Shown: piece by piece, positions 40,132 to 49,356 of the stretch
How the letters are laid out: every line of letters begins with the position of its first letter
How positions within the stretch are numbered: the stretch's first letter is position 1
Source: Alteromonas naphthalenivorans
GTDB lineage: Bacteria > Pseudomonadota > Gammaproteobacteria > Enterobacterales > Alteromonadaceae
Assembly (NCBI RefSeq): GCF_000213655.1
Contig: NC_015554.1
Span: 1,612,001 to 1,676,000, forward strand
Reading direction: 5' to 3'
Length of the DNA stretch: 64,000 nt
The notes under the pieces: generated by a model
What the model was told of the DNA's origin: nothing
Database searches by the model: none
What the model saw: only the letters and a program-made list of their open reading frames with translations
Position numbers and translations under genes: made by a program

Positions 40132-40557
40132 TCAGTCGTTACGTTTTGCAGGGCAGTGCGAATCTACAATGCTGTCTATTCTGTGCAAAACACCGCATTC
40201 CTTGATTTTCTTATCGTCGTTACAAGCGGCTCGCATGGATTTAAGTGTTTTCTGTAGAGCGTTTAGCTCAGATATTCGATGCTTAATATCATCAATATGT
40301 TTGTCTATTGTTGCATTGACGTTTTCGCAACTGCTTTCTGGGTTAGTTCGTGTTTCTAGTACTAAACTAATTTCTTCAATCGTCATATCTAGTGCGCGGC
40401 ATTGCTTAATAAACAGCAACTGCTTTAGTGCTTCGTCCGAATAACTTCGATAATTCGATTGCGTGCGCTGTGGTGCTGCTAACAACGCCTTTCGTTCATA
40501 AAAGCGAATAGTTTGAATACTTAGGCCTGTTTTATCTGCTAACTGTCCTATTTTCAT
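40132..40557 (-). CDS. cadR: MerR-family metal regulator (CadR/PbrR-like)
   Basis: A 141-aa MerR protein. The N-terminal winged helix is clear (MKIGQLADKTGLSIQTIRFYERKALL), followed by a dimer coil and the metal-binding C-terminus with Cys in SSCENVN (about 77), AACNDDKK and KECGVL. The cysteine pattern resembles CadR/PbrR, which sense Cd, Pb or Zn. It is divergent from a CDF transporter; the shared promoter at 40577-40607 has the long 19-base spacer that MerR proteins twist on metal binding. Which metal it senses is not settled by sequence alone. Confidence 0.88.
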   Translation of the reverse strand: MKIGQLADKTGLSIQTIRFYERKALLAAPQRTQSNYRSYSDEALKQLLFIKQCRALDMTIEEISLVLETRTNPESSCENVNATIDKHIDDIKHRISELNALQKTLKSMRAACNDDKKIKECGVLHRIDSIVDSHCPAKRND

Positions 40558-40576
40558 TTTACTTTACCTGATGCGC

Positions 40577-40607
40577 TTGACTCTATACCAAGTATAGAGT
40601 TTACACT
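40577..40607 (+). promoter_or_regulatory. MerR-type promoter and operator for the CDF operon
   Basis: TTGACT (40577-40582) and TACACT (40602-40607) are 19 bases apart. Between them is a perfect dyad, ACTCTATAC, 3-base spacer CAA, GTATAGAGT (40580-40600). Optimal spacing is 17, and the overlong spacer is the hallmark of MerR-controlled promoters. Confidence 0.85.
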
Positions 40608-40638
40608 TGTGTCATAAGTCAGTAAAGCGAGTGTTTTT

Positions 40639-41265
40639 ATGAGCGGCTGTGGGTGCGACATTGAAATCAAAGACCAAGAACAAAAAAGGGTGTTGTATTG
40701 GTTATTAGGCATTAATGCCGTAATGTTCGTTGTTGAAATGAGTGTAGGGTTATTGGCTGACTCAACAGCGCTTATTGCAGATTCAATGGATATGCTTGCG
40801 GATGCGGTGGTGTATGGCATTGGTATTTATGCAGTGGGTAAGACCATCATTCACAAAGCAAACGCCGCAAAAATTAGCGGATATTTTCAATTGATTCTAG
40901 GCCTTATTATTTTATTTGATATTGCTCGTCGTTTGATATTAGGCAGTGACCCCGAGTCATTGTTAATGATGGGGATGGGTTTTGTTGCCTTAATCGCTAA
41001 CGTTATATGTTTAGCAATCATTAGAAAACAGAAGAGTGGCGAAGTACATATGCGAGCGAGTTGGATTTTCTCGGCGAATGACGTTATTGCCAACATGGGC
41101 GTAATTACAGCGGGCGTGACGGTTTACTTGTTTGACACTCGCTGGCCTGATTTAGTGATTGGCTTTATTGTATCTCTTATCGTCTTGCGGGGCGCAGTCT
41201 TAATCTTAAAAGATGCTAAGCAAGAACTTCGTAATAGCAGCGCATCTAATGGAGAAGTGTTATGA
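40639..41265 (+). CDS. CDF-type cation transporter, short form
   Basis: A 208-aa membrane protein with a Cys-rich N-terminus (SGCGCDIE) and six hydrophobic segments. CDF features include ALIADSMDMLADAVVYGIG and the second site FSANDVIANMGVITAG, where Asp and Asn/His residues bind divalent metal. It lacks the long cytoplasmic C-terminal domain of CzcD-like proteins. It is the first gene after the MerR-type promoter and overlaps the next by 4 bases. Likely exports Zn/Cd/Co; the exact metal is uncertain. Confidence 0.82.
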   Translation: MSGCGCDIEIKDQEQKRVLYWLLGINAVMFVVEMSVGLLADSTALIADSMDMLADAVVYGIGIYAVGKTIIHKANAAKISGYFQLILGLIILFDIARRLILGSDPESLLMMGMGFVALIANVICLAIIRKQKSGEVHMRASWIFSANDVIANMGVITAGVTVYLFDTRWPDLVIGFIVSLIVLRGAVLILKDAKQELRNSSASNGEVL

Positions 41266-41627
41266 ATTTCACACAAGCAGCAAAACCTTATGTAGAAGAA
41301 AAATTAAGAGATGCTCAACATGCATTTACAAATCAAGATGAAGAAACAGAATTTAAAGCCCTTGAGGATGCGCATGTGATTGGTCAACACTCTACTTTTC
41401 ATCATACCCGAGTACACTATGAAATGCTTAAATTTGGCTTAAAACGCAAGGATACTAAAGAAGTCTTCGGGCAACTTTTCAGGCTGATTGGTGCGGTTAC
41501 CAAAACGGCTGTTGGTTTGTTGCCAGAGGGCAATACTGGCGGGGCAAATGTAAGCCCGTTTAAACCCATACCGCTTTCACCTGCAAACAAAGTAATCTTG
41601 GATAAGATCAAACATGCACAGTCATAA
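41262..41627 (+). CDS. DUF3703 protein
   Basis: A 121-aa helical protein with HVIGQHSTFHHTRVHYEML at about residues 38-56, the His-rich core of DUF3703, and a GGANVSPFKPIPL motif near the end. The family is found beside CDF and Czc genes, implying metal binding through its His cluster. It overlaps both neighbours (4 bases upstream, 14 bases downstream), so it is part of the efflux operon. Confidence 0.8.
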   Translation: MNFTQAAKPYVEEKLRDAQHAFTNQDEETEFKALEDAHVIGQHSTFHHTRVHYEMLKFGLKRKDTKEVFGQLFRLIGAVTKTAVGLLPEGNTGGANVSPFKPIPLSPANKVILDKIKHAQS

Positions 41628-42525
41628 TCATTCACATAACAATACACACTCAAATGGCAATTCAGACGATGCATCAAGGCGCATTGGCTGGGCGTTCTTT
41701 TTAAATGTGGTGTTCACCATCATCGAGTTTATTGGTGGTTGGCTGACCAACAGCACCGCTATCATGGCAGACGCGGTGCATGACCTCGGCGATAGTTTGT
41801 CAATTGGCACAGCTTGGGGATTGAACAAACTTAGCGATAAATCAGCTAATAAAACCTTCTCATATGGATATAAGCGCTTTTCTTTATTGGGCGCGTTGAT
41901 TAACGGTTTAGTGCTCACGGTAGGCTCTATTTGGATATTGTTTGAAGCAATCCCTCGTTTAGCAGAGCCTGAAATGCCCCAAGTAGAGGGGATGTTAGCC
42001 TTATCTATTTTTGGTATGGCAGTAAACGGTTTTGCCGCTTATAAACTAAGCGAAGGAACATCATTAAACGAACGAGTGCTTAATTGGCACTTGCTAGAAG
42101 ATGTTCTCGGTTGGGTGGCAGTATTTATTGTATCCATCGTCTTAATGTTTAAGCCTTGGGCGATTTTAGATCCCATCCTGTCCATTGGCTTTACTTTGTT
42201 CATCCTCTTCAATGTGTTTCGTAACCTAAAAGAAACCCTGATGCTATTTTTACAGGCAACGCCAGATGAAGAGCAAATGTCAAAAATCCGAAACGACTTG
42301 CTTGCAAACGATAAGGTAAGCGACCTCCATCATTTTCATATTTGGTCTTTAGACGGAGAGCGCAATGTTATGACTGTCCACCTTGTGTTGGAAGGAGAAG
42401 TCAGCGTTGAGCACATACAGTCATTGAAAGAGAGCATACAAAGCTCATTAGCCAAATATCACTTTGAACATACTACCGTTGAGCTAGAATTTGCCGATGA
42501 ACAATGTCGTGACGAAGTGAAATAG
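41614..42525 (+). CDS. czcD: CDF zinc/cadmium/cobalt exporter CzcD
   Basis: A 303-aa cation diffusion facilitator. The His-rich N-terminus (MHSHNHSHNNTHSNG) is followed by six membrane segments with the metal sites HDLGDS (in MADAVHDLGDSLS) and HLLEDVLGW, and a cytoplasmic C-terminal domain (LHHFHIWSLDGERNVMTVHLVLE). CzcD exports Zn, Cd and Co in exchange for protons. The gene overlaps DUF3703 and is followed by a CopL-like gene 19 bases later. Confidence 0.93.
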   Translation: MHSHNHSHNNTHSNGNSDDASRRIGWAFFLNVVFTIIEFIGGWLTNSTAIMADAVHDLGDSLSIGTAWGLNKLSDKSANKTFSYGYKRFSLLGALINGLVLTVGSIWILFEAIPRLAEPEMPQVEGMLALSIFGMAVNGFAAYKLSEGTSLNERVLNWHLLEDVLGWVAVFIVSIVLMFKPWAILDPILSIGFTLFILFNVFRNLKETLMLFLQATPDEEQMSKIRNDLLANDKVSDLHHFHIWSLDGERNVMTVHLVLEGEVSVEHIQSLKESIQSSLAKYHFEHTTVELEFADEQCRDEVK

Positions 42526-42544
42526 GCTTGGTAAACTCGCACCC

Positions 42545-42922
42545 ATGAAAAATTTAAAACGTATAAGTTACATCATGATCTCGCTGATACTCTTTCAGTC
42601 GTTTTCTGCTGTGGCCAATTCATTAGATTTTCATGCAATAGATACCCAACATTTGCAACATGAACACCAGCATTCAGAGCACAATCAAGCTTCAAACGAT
42701 ATGCCAACTAAGGCGCTGGGTGAGTCAGTAAAAGCAGATCACCATAATCCTGCCGATTGCCATCATTGTGGCCACTGCCACGGTACGCATGCACAGTGGT
42801 TAAGTCAGCACAACATCAACAATCTACAATCTGTGGTATCTATCCACAACTTTAATTATTTGGATGCGATTATCGACGCACCCATCAACCGATTACTACG
42901 CCCACCCAAAACACTATCCTAA
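42545..42922 (+). CDS. CopL/DUF2946-like His/Cys-rich small protein
   Basis: A 125-aa protein with a signal peptide (about 1-25, ending VANS), a His-rich mature N-terminus (HLQHEHQHSEHNQ), the cluster DCHHCGHCHGTHAQW and a C-terminal LLRPPKTLS. It is the third member of the CopL-like trio. It lies immediately before czcCBA and after czcD. Where the two copper copies have CC clusters, this one is richer in His, perhaps reflecting zinc or cadmium preference. Confidence 0.65.
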   Translation: MKNLKRISYIMISLILFQSFSAVANSLDFHAIDTQHLQHEHQHSEHNQASNDMPTKALGESVKADHHNPADCHHCGHCHGTHAQWLSQHNINNLQSVVSIHNFNYLDAIIDAPINRLLRPPKTLS

Positions 42923-42995
42923 TATCGCTTTCGAAAGTGTCTCGCTGCAAAAAACGCGCGACGCTGAATATTGATAATATTATTAGGATATTCTA

Positions 42996-44423
42996 ATGAA
43001 AATGTTTCATATTTTTATGCATGCACGCGCCATGGCGTTTGCTTGCATGCTGGGCTTAACATTGAGTCCAATTACCGCACAAGCGGTGCAAACTAATCGC
43101 TATTTAGATGAAGGTGTTCAAGCGCCCGTGCGAGAAACGCTAAGCCTTGAAGATGCAATCAGACTTACACTTGCGAATAATCCAAGTTTGTATGAGTTTG
43201 AATTTAGACAGCGAGTAATTGACGGTGAATCAAAAACCGCCGCGCTTAAACCCGCACTGAATGCTGGGATTGAACTAGAGAACTTTATGGGAACCGGCGA
43301 GGTGTCGGGCATTAAGGAGCTCGAAGTCAGTTTGACCTTGTCATCTGTACTACAGCTCAACGACAAGCCTAGTGCAAGATTAGACGTACTCTCCGAGCGT
43401 AAAATTCAACAAGAGGTGGAAAAGAAAATACGCACATTAGATGTCCTTGGCGAGCTGAATCGTCGTTACATCGAAGCACTCGTATTGCAGGCCACCTTAG
43501 GCGTGCAAAACGACGCAGAGACACTTGCACTCTATACCTATAACGCAGTTTCTAAGCGCGTTGATGCAGGCGCGTCACCATTGCTAGAGCAAAAACGCGC
43601 CCAAGCAGCGCTAGCTCAAGCAAAACTCGATGTTAAATTAGCTCAAGAAGGTCTTCAATTTGCATTGCGCAGTCTTGCCATTATGTGGGGCGAACAAACG
43701 CCCACTTTTAAGCGCGTGGAGGGTAAGCTTTTTGCGTTTCAAGACATTGGGTCATTCGAGATGCTTTCTGCCGCTATCCAAAGCAGTCCGCATATAGAGT
43801 TGTTCGCAAAACAAAGCCGTGTTCAAGCAGCGCAGCTTAGATTAGTGCAAGCCAATAATCGAGCTGACATTGAGTGGTCAGCGGGTGTTCGACGAATACA
43901 AGGTATTGATGAAATCGCTTTAATAGCCGGGATCAGCGTGCCACTGTTTCAACAAAAACGAAACCTAGGTGAATACGAGGCGCAAAAAGCTCGCCTTGAT
44001 GCAATAGAATTCCAAAAACAGAGTAATGTGCGCAGTCTTTTACATTCAGTTAATCAGGCCTTAGGTGAGCACACTAGCGGATTATTAAAGGTTGACGCTA
44101 TCCAACAAACTGTCATACCGCCTCTTACAGAAGCCTTGGATTTAGTCGAAAGCGCCTATTTAGATGGCCGGTTTAGCTATTTGGAATGGGTATCCACTCG
44201 ACAAGAGTTCTTAAATACGCGCCTGACATTAATTGACGCGGCGTCTCAAGTGCACCTAAGCAAAACAGAAATTGAAACGCTTACCGGTCTCGCACTTAAG
44301 GCTCCACAAAGCAGCAATGCAAAAACTGATACTGCAAAGAGCAACGCTTCCAAAAAGCTAGCGCACAACATCACTATGCAGCAGCCATCAAACATTTCGA
44401 TAAGAAGTAACGATCATGAATAA
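42996..44423 (+). CDS. czcC: Outer-membrane efflux channel CzcC
   Basis: A 475-aa TolC-family protein. A signal peptide covers about residues 1-31 (ending AQAV). Then ETLSLEDAIRLTLANNPSLYEFEF, the typical first helix, and paired coiled-coil repeats. C-terminal residues 445-475 are a low-complexity tail. It forms the outer-membrane part of the CzcCBA pump. Overlap of 8 bases with czcB shows an operon. Sequence is closer to CzcC than to the CusC at 14891. Confidence 0.88.
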   Translation: MKMFHIFMHARAMAFACMLGLTLSPITAQAVQTNRYLDEGVQAPVRETLSLEDAIRLTLANNPSLYEFEFRQRVIDGESKTAALKPALNAGIELENFMGTGEVSGIKELEVSLTLSSVLQLNDKPSARLDVLSERKIQQEVEKKIRTLDVLGELNRRYIEALVLQATLGVQNDAETLALYTYNAVSKRVDAGASPLLEQKRAQAALAQAKLDVKLAQEGLQFALRSLAIMWGEQTPTFKRVEGKLFAFQDIGSFEMLSAAIQSSPHIELFAKQSRVQAAQLRLVQANNRADIEWSAGVRRIQGIDEIALIAGISVPLFQQKRNLGEYEAQKARLDAIEFQKQSNVRSLLHSVNQALGEHTSGLLKVDAIQQTVIPPLTEALDLVESAYLDGRFSYLEWVSTRQEFLNTRLTLIDAASQVHLSKTEIETLTGLALKAPQSSNAKTDTAKSNASKKLAHNITMQQPSNISIRSNDHE

Positions 44424-45363
44424 ATTTACTCAATTAAAAACATTCACAATATTAAAAGTACTCGTTTTAAGCGTCACGCTAATGATGATACATGGGACGG
44501 TGAGCGCGGGAGACAAACACGCAGACGGTGATTCTCATGAGGATGATAAACACGCTGGTGAGCTCGTCACGATGAGCGACGAGACTGCTGTGCAAAATGG
44601 CATTACCACCACAAATGTCATTGCTGGCGACATTGCCCTCTCGACCACACTTTATGGCCGAATAAGTGCAGATCCTGCTTCTTTGAGTCATATCAGAGCG
44701 CGTTTTGACGGTGTGATCAAAGATGTCAAAGTTAATATTGGCGACACAGTTAAAAAAGGGGATGTTTTGGCGGTCGTAGAATCAAATGAGAGTTTAAAAA
44801 GCTACTCAATTACATCTCCATTTGATGGCAACGTAATAGCGCGGCATGCCAACAATGGTGAGTTATCAAACGGACAAGTACTATTTTCCTTAGCCAACTA
44901 CAAGGATGTGTGGGCACAGTTAACCGTGTTCTCGCAGCACCTCGGCAAAATTAAGGTCGGACAAGCTGTTGAATTAAGGCATGCAAACTTTGAGCAGCTA
45001 TCTGAAATTGCCTACCTCACGCCATCTGCCGATAGTAGTCCGCATTCGCTTGCCAATGTCCCTGTTGACAATAGCAGTGGCTATTGGCCATTAGGCACCT
45101 TGGTAAAAGCGCAGGTAACGACAACCACCAAGGCCGTGAGTCATATGGTGCCTGTGACTGCTATTCAAGAGTATGAAGACAAGCAAGTGGTATTTGTTAA
45201 TCATGATAATGAATATAAACCACGACCCGTGCAGCTCGGTGTAACTGATGGTCGCTATATTGAAGTCATAAGCGGCATTGAAATAGGTGAGCGCGTGGTG
45301 GCTACCAATAGTTACCTGATCAAAGCAGATCTGGAAAAATCGGAGGCCGGTCATGACCATTAA
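44416..45363 (+). CDS. czcB: Membrane-fusion protein CzcB
   Basis: A 315-aa adaptor with a signal peptide, a His/Asp-rich stretch after it (DKHADGDSHEDDKHAGE), lipoyl-like halves (RFDGVIKDVKVNIGDTVKKGDVLAVVE and SPFDGNVIARHANNGE) and a beta-barrel. It is shorter than typical CzcB proteins (over 380 aa) because part of the helical hairpin appears to be missing. It bridges CzcC and CzcA. The C-terminus ends GHDH. A 60-base gap separates it from czcA. Confidence 0.87.
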   Translation: MNKFTQLKTFTILKVLVLSVTLMMIHGTVSAGDKHADGDSHEDDKHAGELVTMSDETAVQNGITTTNVIAGDIALSTTLYGRISADPASLSHIRARFDGVIKDVKVNIGDTVKKGDVLAVVESNESLKSYSITSPFDGNVIARHANNGELSNGQVLFSLANYKDVWAQLTVFSQHLGKIKVGQAVELRHANFEQLSEIAYLTPSADSSPHSLANVPVDNSSGYWPLGTLVKAQVTTTTKAVSHMVPVTAIQEYEDKQVVFVNHDNEYKPRPVQLGVTDGRYIEVISGIEIGERVVATNSYLIKADLEKSEAGHDH

Positions 45364-45423
45364 TGCCTCAATACAACCCGAATATGCATCTTTGCTACTG
45401 CAAGGCTTTAAGGGAGGCTTAAC

Positions 45424-48400
45424 ATGTTAGCTTCCATTATTCGCACTGCAATAGACAGGCGCGGTATATTTTTGATGCTGAGTTTTTTAGTCATTGGTTT
45501 TGGCTTATTTAGTTATCAAAAGCTGCCTATTGACGCCGTACCCGATATCACCAATGTCCAAGTACAAATCAATACTCAAGCAACAGGTTATTCGCCGCTT
45601 GAAACCGAGCAGCGCATCACCTTTTTGGTAGAAAACGCTTTAGCGGGATTGCCAAACTTAGATTATACCCGTTCACTATCTCGTTATGGCTTGTCACAAG
45701 TTACCGCCGTTTTTGAAGAAGGCACCGACCTGTATTTTGCCAGAAACCTCATTAATGAGCGGATAGGCATTATCAAAAGTCAGCTACCCGAGGGTATCGA
45801 GCCTGAAATGGGGCCGATTGCCACAGGTTTGGGTGAAATCTACATGTACACACTCAGCGCTGAGCCAGGTACATTGACGGCTGACGGCAGAGACTTTGAT
45901 GCGATGGCACTACGAGAACTGCATGACTGGGTGGTGAAACCTCAACTCGCTTTAGTAAAAGGTATCACCGAGGTTAACGCTATTGGCGGCTTTACCAAGC
46001 AATATCATGTGAATCCTGATCCTCAACGTATGCTTAATTATGGTGTGAGCACTGACGATCTGCTGCGGGCATTGGAGCGAAATAATGCCAATCAAGGTGC
46101 CGGATACATCGAACGTAACGGTCAACAAATACTGGTGCGCTCTCAAGCGCAACTGGCCACAATTGAAGATATAGGTAATGTAGTGGTAACACTCACTAAC
46201 CAATCTCCAGTGACCGTCAACGATATTGCCGAAGTGGCTATTGGTAAAGAGCTTCGAACGGGGGCTGCGACACGAGAGGGTAAGGAAACCGTCTTAGGCA
46301 CTGCCATGATGCTTATTGGTGAAAATAGTCGCGCTGTGGCCTTGGCAGTGGCTGACAAAGTGGATGAAATCCAAGCTAGCTTGCCCGAAGGTGTGGTATT
46401 AGAAACTGTTTACGATCGCACCGCGCTGGTAGATAAAGCCATCAATACCGTCCGTAAAAACCTTATTGAAGGCGCATTACTGGTGATTGTGGTGTTGTTT
46501 CTTCTGCTTGGCAATATAAGAGCCGCCATCATTACCGCCGCTGTGATACCGCTCGCTATGCTCGCCACAATAACTGGGATGGTGCAAACAGGCGTTAGCG
46601 CAAACTTAATGAGCTTAGGGGCGTTAGACTTCGGGTTAATTGTGGATGGTGCGGTTATCATCGTTGAAAACTGCATTAGGCGCTTAAGTGAAGCGCAGAG
46701 GCGAACTGGCTCAGTACTGCCCATCAAGGAAAGACTTGAAGTTGTGTATGAAGCAACCAACGAAGTAATACGACCTAGTCTTTTTGGCGTGATGATTATT
46801 ACCATTGTATATATCCCTATTTTTAGTTTAACAGGGGTCGAAGGGAAGATGTTTCACCCGATGGCGGCCACCGTCATCTTGGCATTACTTGCTGCGATGG
46901 TGTTCTCAATCACTATTGTGCCAGCAGCCGTTGCGATGTTTATGTCGGGTAAAGTCAGTGAAAAAGAGAGTCCAATCATAGTAGGGGCGAAATCGGTGTA
47001 TCGTCCGGTTCTTTTATGGGCGCTTAAACTACGTTGGTTGGTAATAGGCTCAGCGACATTATTGGTTGTTGTAAGCGTTTGGCTAAGCATGCGACTTGGC
47101 TCTGAATTTATTCCTCAACTTGATGAGGGTGATATTGCCTTGCACGCTATGCGAGTGCCCGGCACTGGCATTGAGCAAGCCGTGGATATGCAAAAAAGGC
47201 TTGAAGACGTCATTATGCAGTACCCACAAGTGAGCACTGTCTTTGCTAAAACCGGCACGGCAGAAGTTGCCACCGATGCGATGCCGCCAAATGTTACAGA
47301 TACGTTTGTGATGTTGAAACCTATCGACCAATGGCCAGATCCTACTTTATCTAAAGCCGAATTTGTCGAGCAAATGGAGCGTGAGCTTCAAAGCGTACCT
47401 GGCAATAATTACGAGTTTACTCAACCTATACAAATGCGGTTTAACGAGTTAATTAGTGGCGTCAGGGCTGACTTAGGCATAAAAATTTATGGGGATGATT
47501 TAAATAAACTGCGCGATTCGGCCGGTGATATATTAGCGGTACTGCAAGATATACCCGGCGCTGCGGATGCACGCGTTGAGCAAGTTGATGAGATTCCTAT
47601 CTTTACCGTGAATCCCAAACCTTATGCTTTAGCGCGTTACAATTTGGATGTCACTGACCTGCAAACTTGGTTAAGCGCATCGATTGGCGGCAAAGAAGCA
47701 GGCTTAATATTCGAGGGCGACAGGCGATTCGAGATAGTCGTGCGCTACTCAGAGGATATTCGCAATAATCTTGATAGGCTAGGCAGCATACCTATTATGA
47801 CAGGGGATGATGATTATGTGCCTATAGCAGAGGTTGCAACGCTTGAATATGCCAGCATACCCAGTCAAATCAGCCGAGAAAACGCCAAGCGCCGTATTGT
47901 GGTAACGGCGAATGTAAGAGAGCGCGACCTAGGCTCGTTTGTTACCGAAGCAAAAATGCAAATAGCAGAAAATGTCATATTGCCAAGTGGTTATTGGGTC
48001 GATTATGGCGGCACGTTCGAGCAGCTTGAAAGTGCAAGTCAACGATTGAGCCTTGTTGTGCCAGCGACGCTTTTCTTAATTCTTGCATTGCTAGTTATTG
48101 CCTTTGGCTCGGTGAAAGATGCATTGATAATTTTCACTGGCGTGCCTTTAGCATTAACGGGTGGCGTTTTTGCGCTATGGGTGAGAGAGATGCCCTTGTC
48201 TATATCAGCAGGCGTTGGTTTTATTGCGCTGTCTGGCATTGCTGTGCTTAACGGTTTGGTTATGTTGTCGTTTATCCGTCAAAGGCTGGAAGAGACAGGA
48301 GAGTTAATTAACGCTATTGTTGACGGTGCATTAACGCGTTTGCGGCCGGTACTGATGACGGCATTGGTTGCTAGCCTTGGTTTTGTGCCAATGGCGCTTA

Positions 48401-48531
48401 ATGTGGGAACGGGAGCAGAAGTGCAGCGACCACTAGCGACGGTAGTTATTGGCGGGATAATATCTTCTACCTTACTTACATTAATAGTTTTACCTGTTTT
48501 ATACCGACTTGTGCACAGCAGGAAGAATTAG
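45424..48531 (+). CDS. czcA: Heavy-metal RND efflux pump CzcA
   Basis: A 1035-aa RND transporter. The HME signature appears as KLPIDAVPDITNVQVQINTQATGYSPLE, and TM4 reads LGALDFGLIVDGAVIIVENC, the CzcA-type proton-relay motif with essential Asp residues. A second repeat region ends with GTGAEVQRPLATVVIGG. It exports Zn, Cd or Co to the outside via CzcC. The gene ends the efflux operon; a terminator follows at 48538. It is clearly distinct from CusA at 18078, which has the GAMSDGA relay. Confidence 0.94.
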   Translation: MLASIIRTAIDRRGIFLMLSFLVIGFGLFSYQKLPIDAVPDITNVQVQINTQATGYSPLETEQRITFLVENALAGLPNLDYTRSLSRYGLSQVTAVFEEGTDLYFARNLINERIGIIKSQLPEGIEPEMGPIATGLGEIYMYTLSAEPGTLTADGRDFDAMALRELHDWVVKPQLALVKGITEVNAIGGFTKQYHVNPDPQRMLNYGVSTDDLLRALERNNANQGAGYIERNGQQILVRSQAQLATIEDIGNVVVTLTNQSPVTVNDIAEVAIGKELRTGAATREGKETVLGTAMMLIGENSRAVALAVADKVDEIQASLPEGVVLETVYDRTALVDKAINTVRKNLIEGALLVIVVLFLLLGNIRAAIITAAVIPLAMLATITGMVQTGVSANLMSLGALDFGLIVDGAVIIVENCIRRLSEAQRRTGSVLPIKERLEVVYEATNEVIRPSLFGVMIITIVYIPIFSLTGVEGKMFHPMAATVILALLAAMVFSITIVPAAVAMFMSGKVSEKESPIIVGAKSVYRPVLLWALKLRWLVIGSATLLVVVSVWLSMRLGSEFIPQLDEGDIALHAMRVPGTGIEQAVDMQKRLEDVIMQYPQVSTVFAKTGTAEVATDAMPPNVTDTFVMLKPIDQWPDPTLSKAEFVEQMERELQSVPGNNYEFTQPIQMRFNELISGVRADLGIKIYGDDLNKLRDSAGDILAVLQDIPGAADARVEQVDEIPIFTVNPKPYALARYNLDVTDLQTWLSASIGGKEAGLIFEGDRRFEIVVRYSEDIRNNLDRLGSIPIMTGDDDYVPIAEVATLEYASIPSQISRENAKRRIVVTANVRERDLGSFVTEAKMQIAENVILPSGYWVDYGGTFEQLESASQRLSLVVPATLFLILALLVIAFGSVKDALIIFTGVPLALTGGVFALWVREMPLSISAGVGFIALSGIAVLNGLVMLSFIRQRLEETGELINAIVDGALTRLRPVLMTALVASLGFVPMALNVGTGAEVQRPLATVVIGGIISSTLLTLIVLPVLYRLVHSRKN

Positions 48532-48537
48532 CCACAT

Positions 48538-48571
48538 TTGGGGCATTAGCCGTTGTTTGTTAACGCCCCAA
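48538..48571 (+). terminator. Terminator after czcA
   Basis: TTGGGGCATTA pairs with TAACGCCCCAA (one mismatch), 12-base loop, followed by TTTCACTTATT. It ends the czc operon. Confidence 0.75.
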
Positions 48572-48606
48572 TTTCACTTATTACACTTAAACGTCATCGA
48601 TATGTG

Positions 48607-48637
48607 TTGACCCTATATTAAGTATAGACTTTATAAT
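48607..48637 (+). promoter_or_regulatory. Second MerR-type promoter
   Basis: TTGACC (48607-48612) and TATAAT (48632-48637) are separated by 19 bases, with a partial dyad (ACCCTATAT, TAA, GTATAGACT) matching the 40577 operator in the right half. It drives the methyltransferase-like gene at 48671. Confidence 0.75.
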
Positions 48638-48670
48638 CATAGTTTTATGATATGACTAAAAAGGGTAGAT

Positions 48671-49255
48671 ATGATTTCGCTGGTGTTGATAAGTGCTTTT
48701 ATATTGCTTGCAGTAGTCGCTCGAAGCTTTGTGCAATATAAAAGGAATGGGGATTTTGGCATTAGAGCAGCCTCGTTAAGCGCTCCGATGATAGAGATTT
48801 TGCCCGGTACTATGTTTGTGATTACATTTTGCCTAGCGTTTGGTGTGATACTCATTGGGTATTTTGGCAAAGTGCCCCTTTTGTTTGTTGTTCCACTGCC
48901 ATTTCAGGCTTTAGGTCTTGCGGTTGGGACTTGTGGAATACTCGTCACGCTCTTATCTCAAATCCAAATGGGTGATTCATGGCGAATTGGTGTCGACCAG
49001 AAAGAAACGACGACGCTCATTACGCATGGTATTTATGCAAGGTCTCGAAATCCGATTTATTTCGGCATTTATATATTTTGGTTGGGGTTATGTTTCACAT
49101 TCGCACATCTACTGCTATGGGCTTGCGCCTTAATATGCTGGATTTGCATTGAACTGATTGTTCGGAAAATTGAAGAGCCATATTTAATAGAAGTGCATGG
49201 GGATGTGTTTCAAAAATACATGCGGAAGACTAATCGATACATACCTAAGTTATGA
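48671..49255 (+). CDS. Isoprenylcysteine methyltransferase-like membrane protein
   Basis: A 194-aa membrane protein with ICMT-type C-terminus: GIYARSRNPIYFGIYIFWLGL and EEPYLIEVHGDVFQKYMRKTNRYIP. The RNPIY and final acidic motif bind S-adenosylmethionine in the family. It is separated from czcA by a terminator but has its own MerR-type promoter, so it joins the Cd/Zn regulon. It is only distantly related to the copy at 31418. The substrate of these bacterial proteins is not established. Confidence 0.8.
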   Translation: MISLVLISAFILLAVVARSFVQYKRNGDFGIRAASLSAPMIEILPGTMFVITFCLAFGVILIGYFGKVPLLFVVPLPFQALGLAVGTCGILVTLLSQIQMGDSWRIGVDQKETTTLITHGIYARSRNPIYFGIYIFWLGLCFTFAHLLLWACALICWICIELIVRKIEEPYLIEVHGDVFQKYMRKTNRYIPKL

Positions 49256-49320
49256 CGTTCGTTTAATTTTTAAAAATATACGATGTGAGACTTGATTTAT
49301 AAAAACTGAGCACAAATGTA

Positions 49321-49340
49321 TACTGTATATATTATCAGTA
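49321..49340 (+). promoter_or_regulatory. LexA-type SOS box
   Basis: TACTGTATATATTATCAGTA matches the LexA consensus (CTG-N10-CAG with AT-rich core) closely. It lies 16 bases before the ATG at 49357, so the following gene would be DNA-damage induced. Confidence 0.75.
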
Positions 49341-49356
49341 AGGTAAAGGGAGTCAC

